From assembly GCF_902712875.1 (NCBI RefSeq), contig NZ_LR743509.1:930001-994000 (forward strand): DNA of 64,000 bases, written 5' to 3'. This document shows, in pieces, positions 43,908 through 53,954 of this stretch (position 1 is the stretch's first letter; the number at the start of each line of letters is the position of its first letter). The stretch is from Hyphomicrobium sp. ghe19. GTDB taxonomy: Bacteria; Pseudomonadota; Alphaproteobacteria; Rhizobiales; Hyphomicrobiaceae. The translations under genes were made by a program, and so were the position numbers. Under the pieces are notes generated by a model. That model ran no database searches. It was given only the letters and a program-made list of their open reading frames with translations, and had not been told where the DNA came from.

Positions 43908-46159
43908 AGATCCTTGCCCTTCGCGTCGCGGCTTTCAGACGATTTGGCGAGCCGGTTGCCATCGAAACATTCAGCGACGGCGTGAACGTTCTCTGCGGAC
44001 CCAACGAGATGGGAAAGTCGACGATGTTCCACGCGCTCGAAGCGGCATTTCTCACGCGCCACAAAGTGAGCGGCGGCGCGCTTGAGGCGATGCGGCCGTA
44101 CGGGGGAGGCGAGCCCCTGGTCGAAGTCGACTTCGAAGCACAGGATCGCCGTTGGCGCATTCGCAAGCAATTCGGACGGGGAGCGAGCGCCCTTTTGAGC
44201 GATCTCGATTCCGCGGCGATCATCGCGCGCAACGCCGAGGCCGAAGAGCGCCTTGCTGAGTTGACCGGCAGAAGCAGCGACCTTCCCGGGAGCTTCGGCT
44301 TGGTCTGGGTTCGTCAGAAGCAGACGTTATCGCTGCCCGAGCCCGACATTGATTCCGCTGGCAAAGTGAAGGATCGCGGCGAGAGGGCCATTCTCAGGGA
44401 CGTGATCGGCCGCGAAATCGAAACGGCCGCATTCGACGCGGCTTTCGAGGGTGTGCGCGATCGAACCAAGCGTGCGCTCGATCTGCTGCTGACACCGTCG
44501 AGAGCCGGGATCAAGAAGGACGGACCGCTTTACGTCGCGCAGCAGCTTCGCGACGACGCCAAAAAGGAGCGCGACGAGACGCGCGTCATCGCGCAGGCCG
44601 CAGAGCAGCGGCTCAACGATATCGTGGAGATGACGAGGCGGCTCGGCGAGCTGGAAGCCGAGGCGCAATCGAACGCATCTGGTGCCGGGACTGTGGCACT
44701 AGAGGCGCGGCGTGCGGCGGCCATCGAAACACGGTCTCAGCGGGACCTTGCGCGGGAGGCAATGCGCGCGCGGGAAGCGGAACACGCCACTGCGCTCGGC
44801 GCACTGGCGTCGCGCAAGAAATTGGCTGAATCGCTCGATCAGAAGCGCGCCGGCTACGCCACGGCACTCGAACTCAGCCGGCAGATTGCGACGTGGGCAT
44901 CGGAGATCGAAGCCGATCCGGCGCTTCCGCGCGTGATTGATCGGCTCGGCGTTCTCGAACAGGAACGTGCCGTCGCCGAAGCGGAGCTTTCAGGGCACGC
45001 CGCAACGGTCGATATCGCGGTCGAAGAGGGTGGCCGGGGGCGTATCGAAATCGGCGGGTCACCGCTTCAAGAGAGCCGCAGTTTCGCGGTCGTCGAGCCG
45101 CTCGAAATTCGCATTCCGGGGATCGCCGCGATTTCGATTTCGACGGCGCAGGCTGCACGCGGCGCGGAGCTTCGCGCGAAGAGCGAAGCGGCGACGCGGG
45201 AAATCGAGGACGTGCTGAGGCGCATCGGCGTTGCGACAGCCGAACAAGCGCGCGAACGGGCTGGGGCACGCACGAAGAAGCAGGCGGATCTCGGCGCGGT
45301 CCGCGCTCGGTTCTCCGATCTCGCGCCACGCGGGGTGGAAGTGCTCGCGAGCGACATAAGGCAGATCGAGGCGGAGGTGGCGGCTGTAGATCAAGCCTCA
45401 TCGTCGGAAGCTGACGTCGAACGTCTGAAGTCGGTCGCCATGGACGCTCGTCTCACGTTCAACGCGCTTAGCGCGCAGGCGATGGACGATGACGACTTCC
45501 GCAAGCTCGACGGCGCAATCGCTGCGGCCCGAAAGACCGAAGAAAATCGCAGAAACGAGATCGTCCGCCTGCGGGATGGGCTTGCGCACGCAAAGGGCGC
45601 GCAGCAGGCGAGCGACGAAAGCGGCCGGGCGGGCGAACTTGCGGCTCGCGAGGGCGAACTCGAGCGCGCCGAAGCCGAGGCGCAGAGACTTCGCCATGAG
45701 GCGGAAGCGTTGCGGCTTTTGGAGCGGACGCTCGCCGCTATCGAAGCCCAAGCGAAGGCAGCTTATTCGGCCCCGATCTCACGGCGGCTCAGCCGGCATC
45801 TCGAACGGGTGTTCGGGACGTCGGAGCTGACATTCCGCGATGACTTCGCTGTCGACGCCTTACGGCGTGCGGCAGGGGCCGAGAACGTCACCGCGCTTTC
45901 CGACGGCACGCGCGAGCAGCTCTCGATCCTGGTGCGCCTGACGTTTGCGGAAATACTCGCCGAAAGCGGGCGGGGCGTGCCTCTCGTGGTCGACGATCCG
46001 CTGGCCTATTCGGACGATGCGCGTCTTGCGGCCGTATGCGGGGAGCTTGCAGCCGCCAGCAGCGTTCCGCAGATCATCGTTCTGACGTGTCGCGAGAGAG
46101 CTTTCGAAATCCTTCCCGGCCGTCGACTCACAGTTACAAACTGGCGGCCGGAAAGGTGA
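43904..46159 (+). CDS. SbcC/Rad50-like AAA ATPase (YhaN type)
   Basis: 751 residues, starting at GTG/ATG overlap with the nuclease gene. The N-terminus 'NVLCGPNEMGKSTMFHALEA' is Walker A. The long middle (about 165-640) is helical and charged, with predicted coiled-coil arms rich in Glu/Arg/Ala. The C-terminus has 'LSDGTREQLSILVRLTFAE' (ABC-type signature, as in Rad50-like proteins) and 'GVPLVVDDPLAYSDDARL' (Walker B). No zinc-hook C-x-x-C is seen, in keeping with the short YhaN type. It pairs with the SbcD-like nuclease. Confidence 0.88.
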   Translation: MKILALRVAAFRRFGEPVAIETFSDGVNVLCGPNEMGKSTMFHALEAAFLTRHKVSGGALEAMRPYGGGEPLVEVDFEAQDRRWRIRKQFGRGASALLSDLDSAAIIARNAEAEERLAELTGRSSDLPGSFGLVWVRQKQTLSLPEPDIDSAGKVKDRGERAILRDVIGREIETAAFDAAFEGVRDRTKRALDLLLTPSRAGIKKDGPLYVAQQLRDDAKKERDETRVIAQAAEQRLNDIVEMTRRLGELEAEAQSNASGAGTVALEARRAAAIETRSQRDLAREAMRAREAEHATALGALASRKKLAESLDQKRAGYATALELSRQIATWASEIEADPALPRVIDRLGVLEQERAVAEAELSGHAATVDIAVEEGGRGRIEIGGSPLQESRSFAVVEPLEIRIPGIAAISISTAQAARGAELRAKSEAATREIEDVLRRIGVATAEQARERAGARTKKQADLGAVRARFSDLAPRGVEVLASDIRQIEAEVAAVDQASSSEADVERLKSVAMDARLTFNALSAQAMDDDDFRKLDGAIAAARKTEENRRNEIVRLRDGLAHAKGAQQASDESGRAGELAAREGELERAEAEAQRLRHEAEALRLLERTLAAIEAQAKAAYSAPISRRLSRHLERVFGTSELTFRDDFAVDALRRAAGAENVTALSDGTREQLSILVRLTFAEILAESGRGVPLVVDDPLAYSDDARLAAVCGELAAASSVPQIIVLTCRERAFEILPGRRLTVTNWRPER

Positions 46160-46162
46160 GTT

Positions 46163-46186
46163 AAGGCCTTTAGGGGGAAAGGCCTT
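46163..46186. terminator. hairpin between convergent SbcC-like and bactofilin genes
   Basis: AAGGCCTTT and AAAGGCCTT pair perfectly around a six-base AGGGGG loop immediately after the SbcC-like stop. It is usable from both strands, with only a weak T-run. Confidence 0.5.
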
Positions 46187-46223
46187 GGGGGGTTTGAGAG
46201 GGTTTAGTCGGTAGTGACGGGTA

Positions 46224-46748
46224 TTAATTCGGAAGTTCGGGCGGCAGCCTTGGCGGCACGACGAAGCCGATAGGCTCGGATTTCGGAGCCGCGATCGTAC
46301 GCGGGTCTTCCTTGGTGCGGCGCGACTTGCCTTCGAAGAGAGCGCCCTGCTCGATGGACAGCGACTGGTGGAAAATATCGCCTTCGACCTGGCTGGTCGT
46401 CTGCAGCATGACGCGCCGTCCGCGTACCGATCCGACGACGTGGCCGCGGACGATAACTTCTTCACCGGAGATGCTGCCGGTGACCGTCGCGTGTTCGCCG
46501 ACGACGACGTTGCTGCCTTGGATGTCACCCTCGACGATGCCGTCGACTTGGACTTCGCCCTTGCAGATGAGATTGCCGGTTATGGTCAGGTCCGTACCAA
46601 TCACCGAAACGGATTTGGGTCCTTCGGTCGTGGCAGCGCGGGGTACGGTCAGAAAGGGGCGCGGCTGGAAGGCCGGTGCGGCGCTCGCTTCAGCGGCAGA
46701 GGCGGTCGGCTGCGAAACGGCCTCGGTACGGCGAAAATTAGGCAACAT
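46224..46748 (-). CDS. bactofilin (second paralogue)
   Basis: 174 residues. A disordered head (about 1-50, Ala-rich) leads into a beta-helix of short turns: 'DLTITGNLICKGEVQVDGIV', 'DIQGSNVVVGEHATVTGSI', 'GEEVIVRGHVVGSVRGRRV' and 'SQVEGDIFHQSLSIEQGALF'. The end 'GKSRRTKED' parallels that of the other bactofilin at 11651-12145. It should form membrane-linked filaments; paralogues commonly co-polymerise or divide tasks. Confidence 0.92.
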   Translation of the reverse strand: MLPNFRRTEAVSQPTASAAEASAAPAFQPRPFLTVPRAATTEGPKSVSVIGTDLTITGNLICKGEVQVDGIVEGDIQGSNVVVGEHATVTGSISGEEVIVRGHVVGSVRGRRVMLQTTSQVEGDIFHQSLSIEQGALFEGKSRRTKEDPRTIAAPKSEPIGFVVPPRLPPELPN

Positions 46749-46984
46749 ATGGTCTTCCCCTCTAACACAACATAAGCAACGACCCGCGCCCGAAGCGGCC
46801 TCAACGCATTACATTATTCAAACGTGCGGCGAGCGCGTTTGATTCGGGTAGCATTTTTGGCGGCCCAATCCACCGTGGAGCGTAACAATTTCCACCGGAA
46901 ACTCTCTGCATTGCTGCAGATGGCCTATTCTTGGTGGAGAAGTGTGGCGGAAGATCAACGGTGCCCGCATTCGCACCGTTTTGA

Positions 46985-47452
46985 TCAGGATTTGAGCGCT
47001 TTAACCGTCTCCAGGACCTCTTCGGCATGCCCCGGAACGCGGACTTTGCGCCAGCTGCGGAGAAGTTTTCCCGATTTGTCGATGAGAAAGGTCGATCGTT
47101 CGACGCCCATGTATTTCCGGCCGTACATCGATTTCTCGACCCAAACGCCATAGGCGATCGCGGTCTCCTTCTGCTCGTCGGCGAGCAGCCGGACCGACAG
47201 GTCATGTTTGGTTTTGAATTTCTGATGGCTCTTTGGGCTATCGGGAGAGATGCCGATGACGTCGGCTCCGGCGGCGGCGAATTCCCCGGCGAGGCAGGAG
47301 AAGTCTTTTGCCTCCTGCGTACAACCCGAAGTGTCGTCCTTCGGATAGAAATACAGGACGACCAGGCGGCCCTTCAATTTGGAAAGCCGAACCTCTCCAC
47401 CGATGTCATCAGGCAAGCTAAAATCAGGGGCCTTCTTTCCATCCTCGATCAT
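46985..47452 (-). CDS. bcp: thioredoxin-dependent peroxiredoxin, Bcp type
   Basis: 155 residues from MIEDGKKAPDFSLPDD. 'VLYFYPKDDTSGCTQEAKDF' contains the peroxidatic Cys in the Bcp form (T/S-x-G-C-T). The usual resolving Cys five residues later is Lys here; another Cys lies at +8 ('KDFSC'). 'DVIGISPDSPKSHQKF' and 'RSTFLIDKSGKLLRSW' are typical. It reduces H2O2 and organic peroxides in the cytoplasm. A longer upstream frame to 47746 runs across the divergent gene and is rejected. Confidence 0.93.
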   Translation of the reverse strand: MIEDGKKAPDFSLPDDIGGEVRLSKLKGRLVVLYFYPKDDTSGCTQEAKDFSCLAGEFAAAGADVIGISPDSPKSHQKFKTKHDLSVRLLADEQKETAIAYGVWVEKSMYGRKYMGVERSTFLIDKSGKLLRSWRKVRVPGHAEEVLETVKALKS

Positions 47453-47619
47453 CTTGAACGTGCCTTTCTTTTGTCGCTTTTCCGCACTGTAGCTGGCACG
47501 TCGAGCGAGCGGAGGCCAGACAGATTTAGACTTTCTTTTTGAAAGCTTTTTTTGTCCGTTCCGGGCGACAGCACGAGGGGTCGGGCCGGTATGGCCCGCG
47601 GGGTTTTTGGGGAGCAGCG

Positions 47620-50600
47620 TTGACGAAACTGGCAACCGGCGGGCGCCCTCCAAATCGGCGCGACGCCGATCAAAGCGCGCAGCTAAATGCCGTGTCACGA
47701 ACTGCTGTTTCGCAGCGCGTGGCGACGGCTCCGCCCGCCCCTGCATTGGCTGACGAAGAAGAAGGGGCGGCGTCTGCCGGTCTCCGGCATTTCTTAAGCG
47801 GCTGCCGCGTTCTCTTTTATTGCGTCGTGCCGTTGACGTTGCTCGCGATGATGGCGACCGGCCTGCTCTACGTACGGCTGAAGCACGGTCCTATCGCTTT
47901 TGACTTCGTCGTCTCGCCGATCGAGCGCGGCATCAACGCGGAACTCGTTACGAGCTCGGTGAAGATCGACGGCGCCGAACTCAGGCTCGGACCAAACAGC
48001 GAGTTGGAATTCCGGTTGAGAGACGTGAGCGTGCTCGAGCAGGGCGGCGATGTCGTGCTCTCGTCGCCGCTTGCCGCCGTAAATATCTCGATGGCGGCGC
48101 TGGCGCGCGGGCGCATTGTTCCGGCGCGCATCGAACTCATCGATCCGATCATCGCGCTCGCCTATTCCGAGAAATCCGGATTTGTTTTCGAGCGGGCGAT
48201 CCCGAAGCCGACGCCGGTGCGTCCGGATGGCAGCACGCCTGCCGCGCCGCCGCCTGTCGCCAACCCAGGAACAACGGTCGTTCCTCCGCGCTCGGCTATC
48301 GAAGCGGGAACAAAAGTCAATCTGGCGAAGATGCTGAGCGAGTCGTCCCGCCGCGCCAGAAAGCGCCTCGACGCGACTTCGTATCTGACGGAATTCGGCC
48401 TTTCAAACGCGACTGTCGTCGTCGACTACGAGGGGCAGCGCAGCTCATGGCGCATTGACGAGGCGAGCGTTGATTTCAATCACGCCGAGCGGCGTAGCGT
48501 CATCTCCGGCCGCGCGACCGTCGCGTCTCCGAGGGGGGCTTGGTCCGTATCGTTCCTGACGGACGAAAGCGTTCAAACCGGCAAGCTCGATGTGAAGGCG
48601 ACGATCCGCGACCTCGTTCCATCGACGCTCGCAGCCGCGGCGCCGCCGCTCGCCTTGCTCGGCAACTTCGAATTTCCGGTTTCGGGCGATGCCACTATCG
48701 AGCTTTCGAGCGTCGGCGATATCGAAAGCGGCGAACTTGCCGTCGAAGTGGGACAAGGGCGCGTGCGGCTTCCGCATCTGGTCCACCCGATGGAGGTCAC
48801 GGCCGGTCTCTTCAAACTGACGTTCGATGGCAAGGCCCGGCATTGGGAGCTGCAGCCGAGCCCGGTGAAATGGGCCGATGGCACAATGATGTTCACCGGG
48901 AACATGACCGACGTTTCGAAAGGAACGGATCCGCCGCAATGGCTTTTCGCGCTCGACGGCAAGAATGGTGTTTTCGAGGCGGCGGAATTCAATGTGCCTC
49001 CGGTCACCATCGACACCTGGTCGGCGCGCGGCACGATCATACCCCGGAGGGGCTTCATCGATCTTACCGAATTCCGCCTCGCGGGTGGGGGCGGCGAGGC
49101 GACGATCAAGGCGACGACGCAGGCGGGACCACAAGGTCAGAGTATGTCGGCTGAGTTCGCCGTTTCACCGATGCCCCTTGCGACGCTCAAGGCGCTATGG
49201 CCGCGTGCAGTGGCGACCGGGACGCGCGACTGGGTTGGCAAGAACGTATCGGCTGTCGACTTCAAGGGTGGAGCTCTTCGGTTCACGAACAGCAACGTGG
49301 GTGGCATGGAACCCGGCTCCGTTTCGACGGAGCTAGAGCGCGTCGGTGCGAGTTTCGAGGCGAGTAACGCGGTGTTCACGCCGTTGCCGGGAATGCAGGC
49401 GATCACGGCGCCGAGCGCATCGATCCGCATCAACGACAATGTGCTCGACATCACCGTGCCCGAAGGCGCGGTCACATTGCCTAGCGGCGGGCAGCTGCCG
49501 CTCAAGAACGGCCGTTTGACTACGGACGATATCCTGGCGCCCCGCACGAATGGCGAGATCGGCTTTTCAGCAGTCGGGGATCTTGCTCCTTTCCTTGAAG
49601 CCATGGAACAGCTTCCTGTCCGGGCCATACGGGATGCTTCGCCATTGCCGAAGGCCGGTGAAGGCAAGGTCGACGCCCAGCTTGTGATCAAGCTGCCGTT
49701 CGTGCCCGGCGTGACCGGCGACGACATGACCATTACGGGCAAAGCGCGCGTATCCGACGGGCGCTTCGGCAAAGTCGCCGGCCGCTTCGATGTTCAAGGT
49801 TTTACTCTCGATCTCACGCTCACCGACACGTCGCTTGACGCAAAGGGCGATCTGCTTATCAACGGCATTCCGGCGAAGGTCGTCGGACAGCGGCTACTCG
49901 GTCCGGATGCGGGGCAGCAGCCGCCGGTCAAGATCGTCGCGAAGCTGGACGAAACGGATCGCACGCAGCTCGGCCTCGACATCAACAACCTCGTTCACGG
50001 TGTCGTCCCGGTCGAAATTTCGTTGCAGAAGGGTGATCGGCCAGAGCCTGCGATCAAGTTACATGCCGATTTGACGGAGTCGGAGCTTACATTCGAACAT
50101 TTGCAATGGCGCAAGCCTGCGGGCCGGGCGGCGAGCCTTGACGCGGATATCGTCAGCAGCCCGGGTCGCGATACGGAATTGCAGAATTTCAAGGTCATCA
50201 GCGACGATATCGCCGCCGATGGGCGGATCGTCATCGGCACCGACAACAAGGTCAAGGAATTCGATTTTCCTGGGGTCAATCTGAACGTCATCTCGCGGCT
50301 CGACATGAGTGGATCGCGCAGCAAGGAGGACATTTGGACGATCAAAATCGCCGGATCGAATTTCGACGCGCGAAATTTCTTCCGTTCGCTATTCAGCGTC
50401 GGCGACGGTCCTGACCGAAAGGATAAGGCGTCGTCGCCTGGCGCGCACGTTACCGTCGACCTCGCGAACGTCATCGGTAGCTCCGACGTTTCGTTGCGCA
50501 ATCTCAAGATGGCGATCGAAATGCGCAACGGAGATCTCGCGAGCCTCGATGCCAAGGGCACGCTCGATGGCGGCGCATTGCTCGTCGCGAAACTCGATCA

Positions 50601-51420
50601 AGGTCAAGGCGGCAGGCGATTGGTCGTTACCTCGAGCGACGCGGGCCAGGTGATGAAGCTCGTGAACTTCTATCCCAATATGACGGGCGGGAAGATGCAG
50701 CTCGAAGTCGGGCTCGACGGCGCTGGGCCCGCGGAAAAGACCGGCGTTCTCGTTGTCGACAATTTCAGGGTTCTCGGAGATCCGATCGTTACCGAAGTCG
50801 TCAGCAGCGCTGATGAGGGGCGTCCGGCAATCGGCGGCAACCGCAAAGTTACGCGCGAGGTTTTCGATTTCGCGCGGATGCGCGCGCCGTTCTCGGTCGG
50901 GTACGGTCAGTTCGTGCTGCAGGAATCCTATCTCAAAGGGCCGATGCTCGGCGCAACGCTTCGCGGCAAGGTCGATTTCAGGACGAAGCGCGTAAACATC
51001 GGCGGCACCTACATTCCGTTGCAGGGTTTGAACGGCGCGCTCGGCGACATTCCGCTGCTTGGACAAATCTTATCGGGCTCGCAGGGCGAGGGAATCGTCG
51101 GAATGACATTTGCCGTTCAGGGGCCGACTTCCGACCCGCAGGTCATCGTCAACCCGTTCTCTCTCGTCGCGCCTGGAATATTCCGGGACATATTCCAGAT
51201 GACGTCGATGGATCCGACCATTCAGGTGCGCGAAGACCGGGCACCGCAAAAGCCGGTCGAGGACCGAGTGCGCGCGGCTCCCCCCGTTCCCTCTGATGGG
51301 GGCGACAAGCCAAAGCCGAAAGCAAAGACTGCGGCGCCAGCGCAGGCCAAGGCAAAGAAGACCGCTCCGAAGGAGGCTGAGGCGGTCGACGGTTGGTCAT
51401 CGACGACGACCAACCACTGA
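47620..51420 (+). CDS. very large AsmA/YhdP-like (DUF3971) protein
   Basis: 1266 residues from TTG at 47620, which follows GGGGAG at five bases. A cytoplasmic N-terminus of about 60 residues precedes one membrane segment (VLFYCVVPLTLLAMMATGLL). The rest is periplasmic beta-rich sequence of the AsmA/TamB/YhdP type, with 'RGFIDLTEFRLAGGGGEATI', 'GTYIPLQGLNGALGDIPLLG' and 'GIVGMTFAVQGPTSDPQVIV' near the C-terminus as in YhdP/DUF3971 proteins. Such proteins bridge the envelope and are linked to phospholipid transport to the outer membrane. A Lys/Ala/Pro tail ends the protein. Seven bases separate its stop from the tyrS stop. Confidence 0.85.
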   Translation: MTKLATGGRPPNRRDADQSAQLNAVSRTAVSQRVATAPPAPALADEEEGAASAGLRHFLSGCRVLFYCVVPLTLLAMMATGLLYVRLKHGPIAFDFVVSPIERGINAELVTSSVKIDGAELRLGPNSELEFRLRDVSVLEQGGDVVLSSPLAAVNISMAALARGRIVPARIELIDPIIALAYSEKSGFVFERAIPKPTPVRPDGSTPAAPPPVANPGTTVVPPRSAIEAGTKVNLAKMLSESSRRARKRLDATSYLTEFGLSNATVVVDYEGQRSSWRIDEASVDFNHAERRSVISGRATVASPRGAWSVSFLTDESVQTGKLDVKATIRDLVPSTLAAAAPPLALLGNFEFPVSGDATIELSSVGDIESGELAVEVGQGRVRLPHLVHPMEVTAGLFKLTFDGKARHWELQPSPVKWADGTMMFTGNMTDVSKGTDPPQWLFALDGKNGVFEAAEFNVPPVTIDTWSARGTIIPRRGFIDLTEFRLAGGGGEATIKATTQAGPQGQSMSAEFAVSPMPLATLKALWPRAVATGTRDWVGKNVSAVDFKGGALRFTNSNVGGMEPGSVSTELERVGASFEASNAVFTPLPGMQAITAPSASIRINDNVLDITVPEGAVTLPSGGQLPLKNGRLTTDDILAPRTNGEIGFSAVGDLAPFLEAMEQLPVRAIRDASPLPKAGEGKVDAQLVIKLPFVPGVTGDDMTITGKARVSDGRFGKVAGRFDVQGFTLDLTLTDTSLDAKGDLLINGIPAKVVGQRLLGPDAGQQPPVKIVAKLDETDRTQLGLDINNLVHGVVPVEISLQKGDRPEPAIKLHADLTESELTFEHLQWRKPAGRAASLDADIVSSPGRDTELQNFKVISDDIAADGRIVIGTDNKVKEFDFPGVNLNVISRLDMSGSRSKEDIWTIKIAGSNFDARNFFRSLFSVGDGPDRKDKASSPGAHVTVDLANVIGSSDVSLRNLKMAIEMRNGDLASLDAKGTLDGGALLVAKLDQGQGGRRLVVTSSDAGQVMKLVNFYPNMTGGKMQLEVGLDGAGPAEKTGVLVVDNFRVLGDPIVTEVVSSADEGRPAIGGNRKVTREVFDFARMRAPFSVGYGQFVLQESYLKGPMLGATLRGKVDFRTKRVNIGGTYIPLQGLNGALGDIPLLGQILSGSQGEGIVGMTFAVQGPTSDPQVIVNPFSLVAPGIFRDIFQMTSMDPTIQVREDRAPQKPVEDRVRAAPPVPSDGGDKPKPKAKTAAPAQAKAKKTAPKEAEAVDGWSSTTTNH

Positions 51421-51427
51421 GCGGCGC

Positions 51428-52687
51428 TTAGACCGGTTTCAGAAGCACGTGCTTCTTTTTTCCGAGCGAAAGCTTGATAACACCGTTCGCGCTGGCGTCG
51501 GCGGTGCCGACGGTCGCCTTGTCACTCGTCACGGCTTCATCGTTGACCTTCAGGCCGCCGCCTTGAACTTGCCGGCGGGCTTCGCTGTTCGACGCTACAA
51601 GGCCCGCTTTCACGAACGCCGTCAGAACGCCAAGCCCGGCATCCAAATCGGCGCGGGGTATTTCGATCGTTGGCAGATCATCCGCGAGCGTTCCTTGCTC
51701 GAACGTTTTGCGCGCGGTCTCGGCTGCGGCCTCAGCCTTTTCGCGGCCGTGCAGAAGAGCGGTTGCTTCCGTCGCCAGAACTTTCTTTGCTTCGTTGATG
51801 CCTGAACCCGAAAGGCTCTCGAGCTTGGCGATTTCGTCGAGCGGCAGGAATGTGAAAAGCTTCAGGAAGCGCCCGACGTCCGCGTCTTCCGTGTTTCGCC
51901 AAAACTGCCAGTAATCGTAGGCGGAAAGCTGGGCTTCGTTCAGCCAGACGGCGCCGGCGGCGGTCTTGCCCATTTTCGCGCCGGATGCGGTCGTCAGCAG
52001 CGGACAGGTCAAGGCGTAGAGCTGCTCCTTGACGCCCATCCGGCGGCCAAGGTCGATGCCGGTGACGATGTTGCCCCACTGGTCCGATCCGCCCATCTGC
52101 AAGTTGCAGCCATAGCGGCGGTTGAGTTCCACAAAGTCGTAGGCCTGAAGCAGCATGTAATTGAATTCGATGAACGACAGCTCTTGGTCGCGCTCGAGGC
52201 GCAGCTTTGCGCTGTCCATCGTCAGCATGCGGTTGACGGAGAAGTGGCGGCCGACGTCGCGCAGGAAGCCGATATAATTCAGCGGCGCCAGCCATTCGGC
52301 GTTGTCGACCATCAGTGCATCGGTCTTCTGATCGCCGAAGCGCAGGAATCCAGCAAAGACCTGCTTGATGCTCTCTTTGTTGGCTTCGATCTCTTCGACC
52401 GTGCGCAATACGCGCGTCTCGTCCTTGCCAGACGGATCGCCGATGCGCGTGGTGCCGCCACCCATCAGGGCGATCGGCTTGCCGGCGCCGGATGTCTGCA
52501 TCCAGCGGAGCATCATGATCGACAAGAGATGGCCGATATGCAGCGATGGCGCGGTGCAATCGTAGCCGACATAGGCGACGAGGCGGCCCTCGCTCGCCAA
52601 TTTATCAAGGCCCTCGATATCCGAGCTCTGGTGAACAAAGCCGCGCTCGGTCATAATCTTGAGAAATTCGGATTTCGGTGTCGACAT
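51428..52687 (-). CDS. tyrS: tyrosyl-tRNA synthetase
   Basis: 419 residues, the normal bacterial TyrRS length. Class I motifs are '[10 protein letters not shown]' (HIGH) and '[15 protein letters not shown]' (KMSKS variant KMGKT). '[20 protein letters not shown]' followed by 'QWGNIV' is the tyrosine pocket. The C-terminal S4 domain spans about 350-410 ('[20 protein letters not shown]'). It charges tRNA-Tyr. It diverges from anmK. Confidence 0.97.
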   Translation of the reverse strand: MSTPKSEFLKIMTERGFVHQSSDIEGLDKLASEGRLVAYVGYDCTAPSLHIGHLLSIMMLRWMQTSGAGKPIALMGGGTTRIGDPSGKDETRVLRTVEEIEANKESIKQVFAGFLRFGDQKTDALMVDNAEWLAPLNYIGFLRDVGRHFSVNRMLTMDSAKLRLERDQELSFIEFNYMLLQAYDFVELNRRYGCNLQMGGSDQWGNIVTGIDLGRRMGVKEQLYALTCPLLTTASGAKMGKTAAGAVWLNEAQLSAYDYWQFWRNTEDADVGRFLKLFTFLPLDEIAKLESLSGSGINEAKKVLATEATALLHGREKAEAAAETARKTFEQGTLADDLPTIEIPRADLDAGLGVLTAFVKAGLVASNSEARRQVQGGGLKVNDEAVTSDKATVGTADASANGVIKLSLGKKKHVLLKPV

Positions 52688-52776
52688 CGTTATTATTGGC
52701 TTCCGCTTGGGTGGCCGCGGGCTGCTCTAATCGAGCCGTGTCGCGGGCGGGCGACACCATGCACGGGAAGGTGCCT

Positions 52777-53898
52777 ATGGGCAAGTTGATGCGGGCGATT
52801 GGGCTGATGAGCGGCACGTCGCTCGATGGCGTTGACGTAGCCCTTCTCGAAACGGACGGGGAGGACATTGTTCGCCGCGGCCAGGCGCGGACCTATCCCT
52901 ATGACGACGCCATGCGGCGCCTGCTCATCAACGCGATTGCTGACGCTGGAGGTCTCGAGTCGCGGGACCATCGCAATCACTCGCTGGCGGAGGCCGAGCG
53001 GGCCCTGACCGAGCGTCATGCTGTCGCCGTCAGCCAGTTTTTCAGGGATACCGAGATCGATGGGGCGTCGGTCGACGTCATCGGTTTTCACGGCCAAACC
53101 GTCCTTCACAAGCCTGAGGCGGGCTTGACCGTGCAACTCGGGCTCGGAGAGCTCTTGGCCAATTTTACGCGGTGTCCCGTCGTCTACGATCTCCGCGCTG
53201 CCGACGTCGACGCGGGCGGGCAAGGCGCGCCCCTCGTTCCGGTTTACCATCGCGCGCTCACGTCAAAGCTGCCGCAACGGCCGGTCGCGGTCGTCAACAT
53301 CGGCGGCGTTGCGAACGTGACGTGGATCGGCCGCGACGGCAATCTGCTGGCGTTCGATACGGGGCCGGGCAACGCGTTGCTCGACGATTGGATGGCGCGG
53401 AAAACCGGCGCGCATCTCGATTCCGGCGGAGCAACCGCTTCGAACGGCAACGTGGACGAAGAAGCCGTTCGGAATTTTCTAAGCCATGGCTACTTCACTG
53501 AGCCGCCGCCGAAATCGCTCGACCGGAATACGTTCTCGACGGATCTGGTCGACGATCTCTCGGTCGAGGACGGGGCGGCGACGCTTGCGGCCTTCACGGC
53601 GCGCGCCATCGCCAGAGCGCGCGAGCACATGCCAGCCGAGCCCGAGCTTTGGATCATTGCGGGGGGCGGCCGCAAGAACCGTGCGATCATGCGGATGCTT
53701 GCCGAGCAGGTTCAAAATGCGGTTGTTCCCGCAGAGACCGTGGAGCTCGATGGCGACAGTTTGGAAGCGGAAGCGTGGGCCTATCTGGCGGTTCGCTCAA
53801 TCCGCGGTTTGCCGATCACGTATCCCGGAACGACGGGCGTTGCCGAGCCGATGAGCGGGGGGCTGCGCGCAGACCCCACCGCTCATGTGATTCATTAG
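52777..53898 (+). CDS. anmK: anhydro-N-acetylmuramic acid kinase
   Basis: 373 residues. 'RAIGLMSGTSLDGVDVALLE' is the AnmK phosphate-binding signature; 'DVIGFHGQTVLHKPEAG', 'PVAVVNIGGVANVTWI' and 'LLAFDTGPGNALLDDWM' are further conserved blocks, the last two typical of ASKHA kinases. It converts anhydroMurNAc to MurNAc-6-phosphate in peptidoglycan recycling. I chose the ATG at 52777 (GGAAGG upstream); ATGs at 52759 and 52789 are alternatives. Divergence from tyrS is common in alphaproteobacteria. Confidence 0.95.
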   Translation: MGKLMRAIGLMSGTSLDGVDVALLETDGEDIVRRGQARTYPYDDAMRRLLINAIADAGGLESRDHRNHSLAEAERALTERHAVAVSQFFRDTEIDGASVDVIGFHGQTVLHKPEAGLTVQLGLGELLANFTRCPVVYDLRAADVDAGGQGAPLVPVYHRALTSKLPQRPVAVVNIGGVANVTWIGRDGNLLAFDTGPGNALLDDWMARKTGAHLDSGGATASNGNVDEEAVRNFLSHGYFTEPPPKSLDRNTFSTDLVDDLSVEDGAATLAAFTARAIARAREHMPAEPELWIIAGGGRKNRAIMRMLAEQVQNAVVPAETVELDGDSLEAEAWAYLAVRSIRGLPITYPGTTGVAEPMSGGLRADPTAHVIH

Positions 53899-53954
53899 AA
53901 AGTTGGCACCAGAAGGCCGAGAAGGCCGGAATTTCGAGAAGCTCTGCGACGAAC

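Noticed and set aside
47453..47746. 98-residue N-terminal extension of the Bcp-type peroxiredoxin
   Set aside because: The extension is Arg/Lys/Pro-rich, antisense to the start of the AsmA-like gene and unrelated to the family; the domain starts right at MIEDGKKAPDF.
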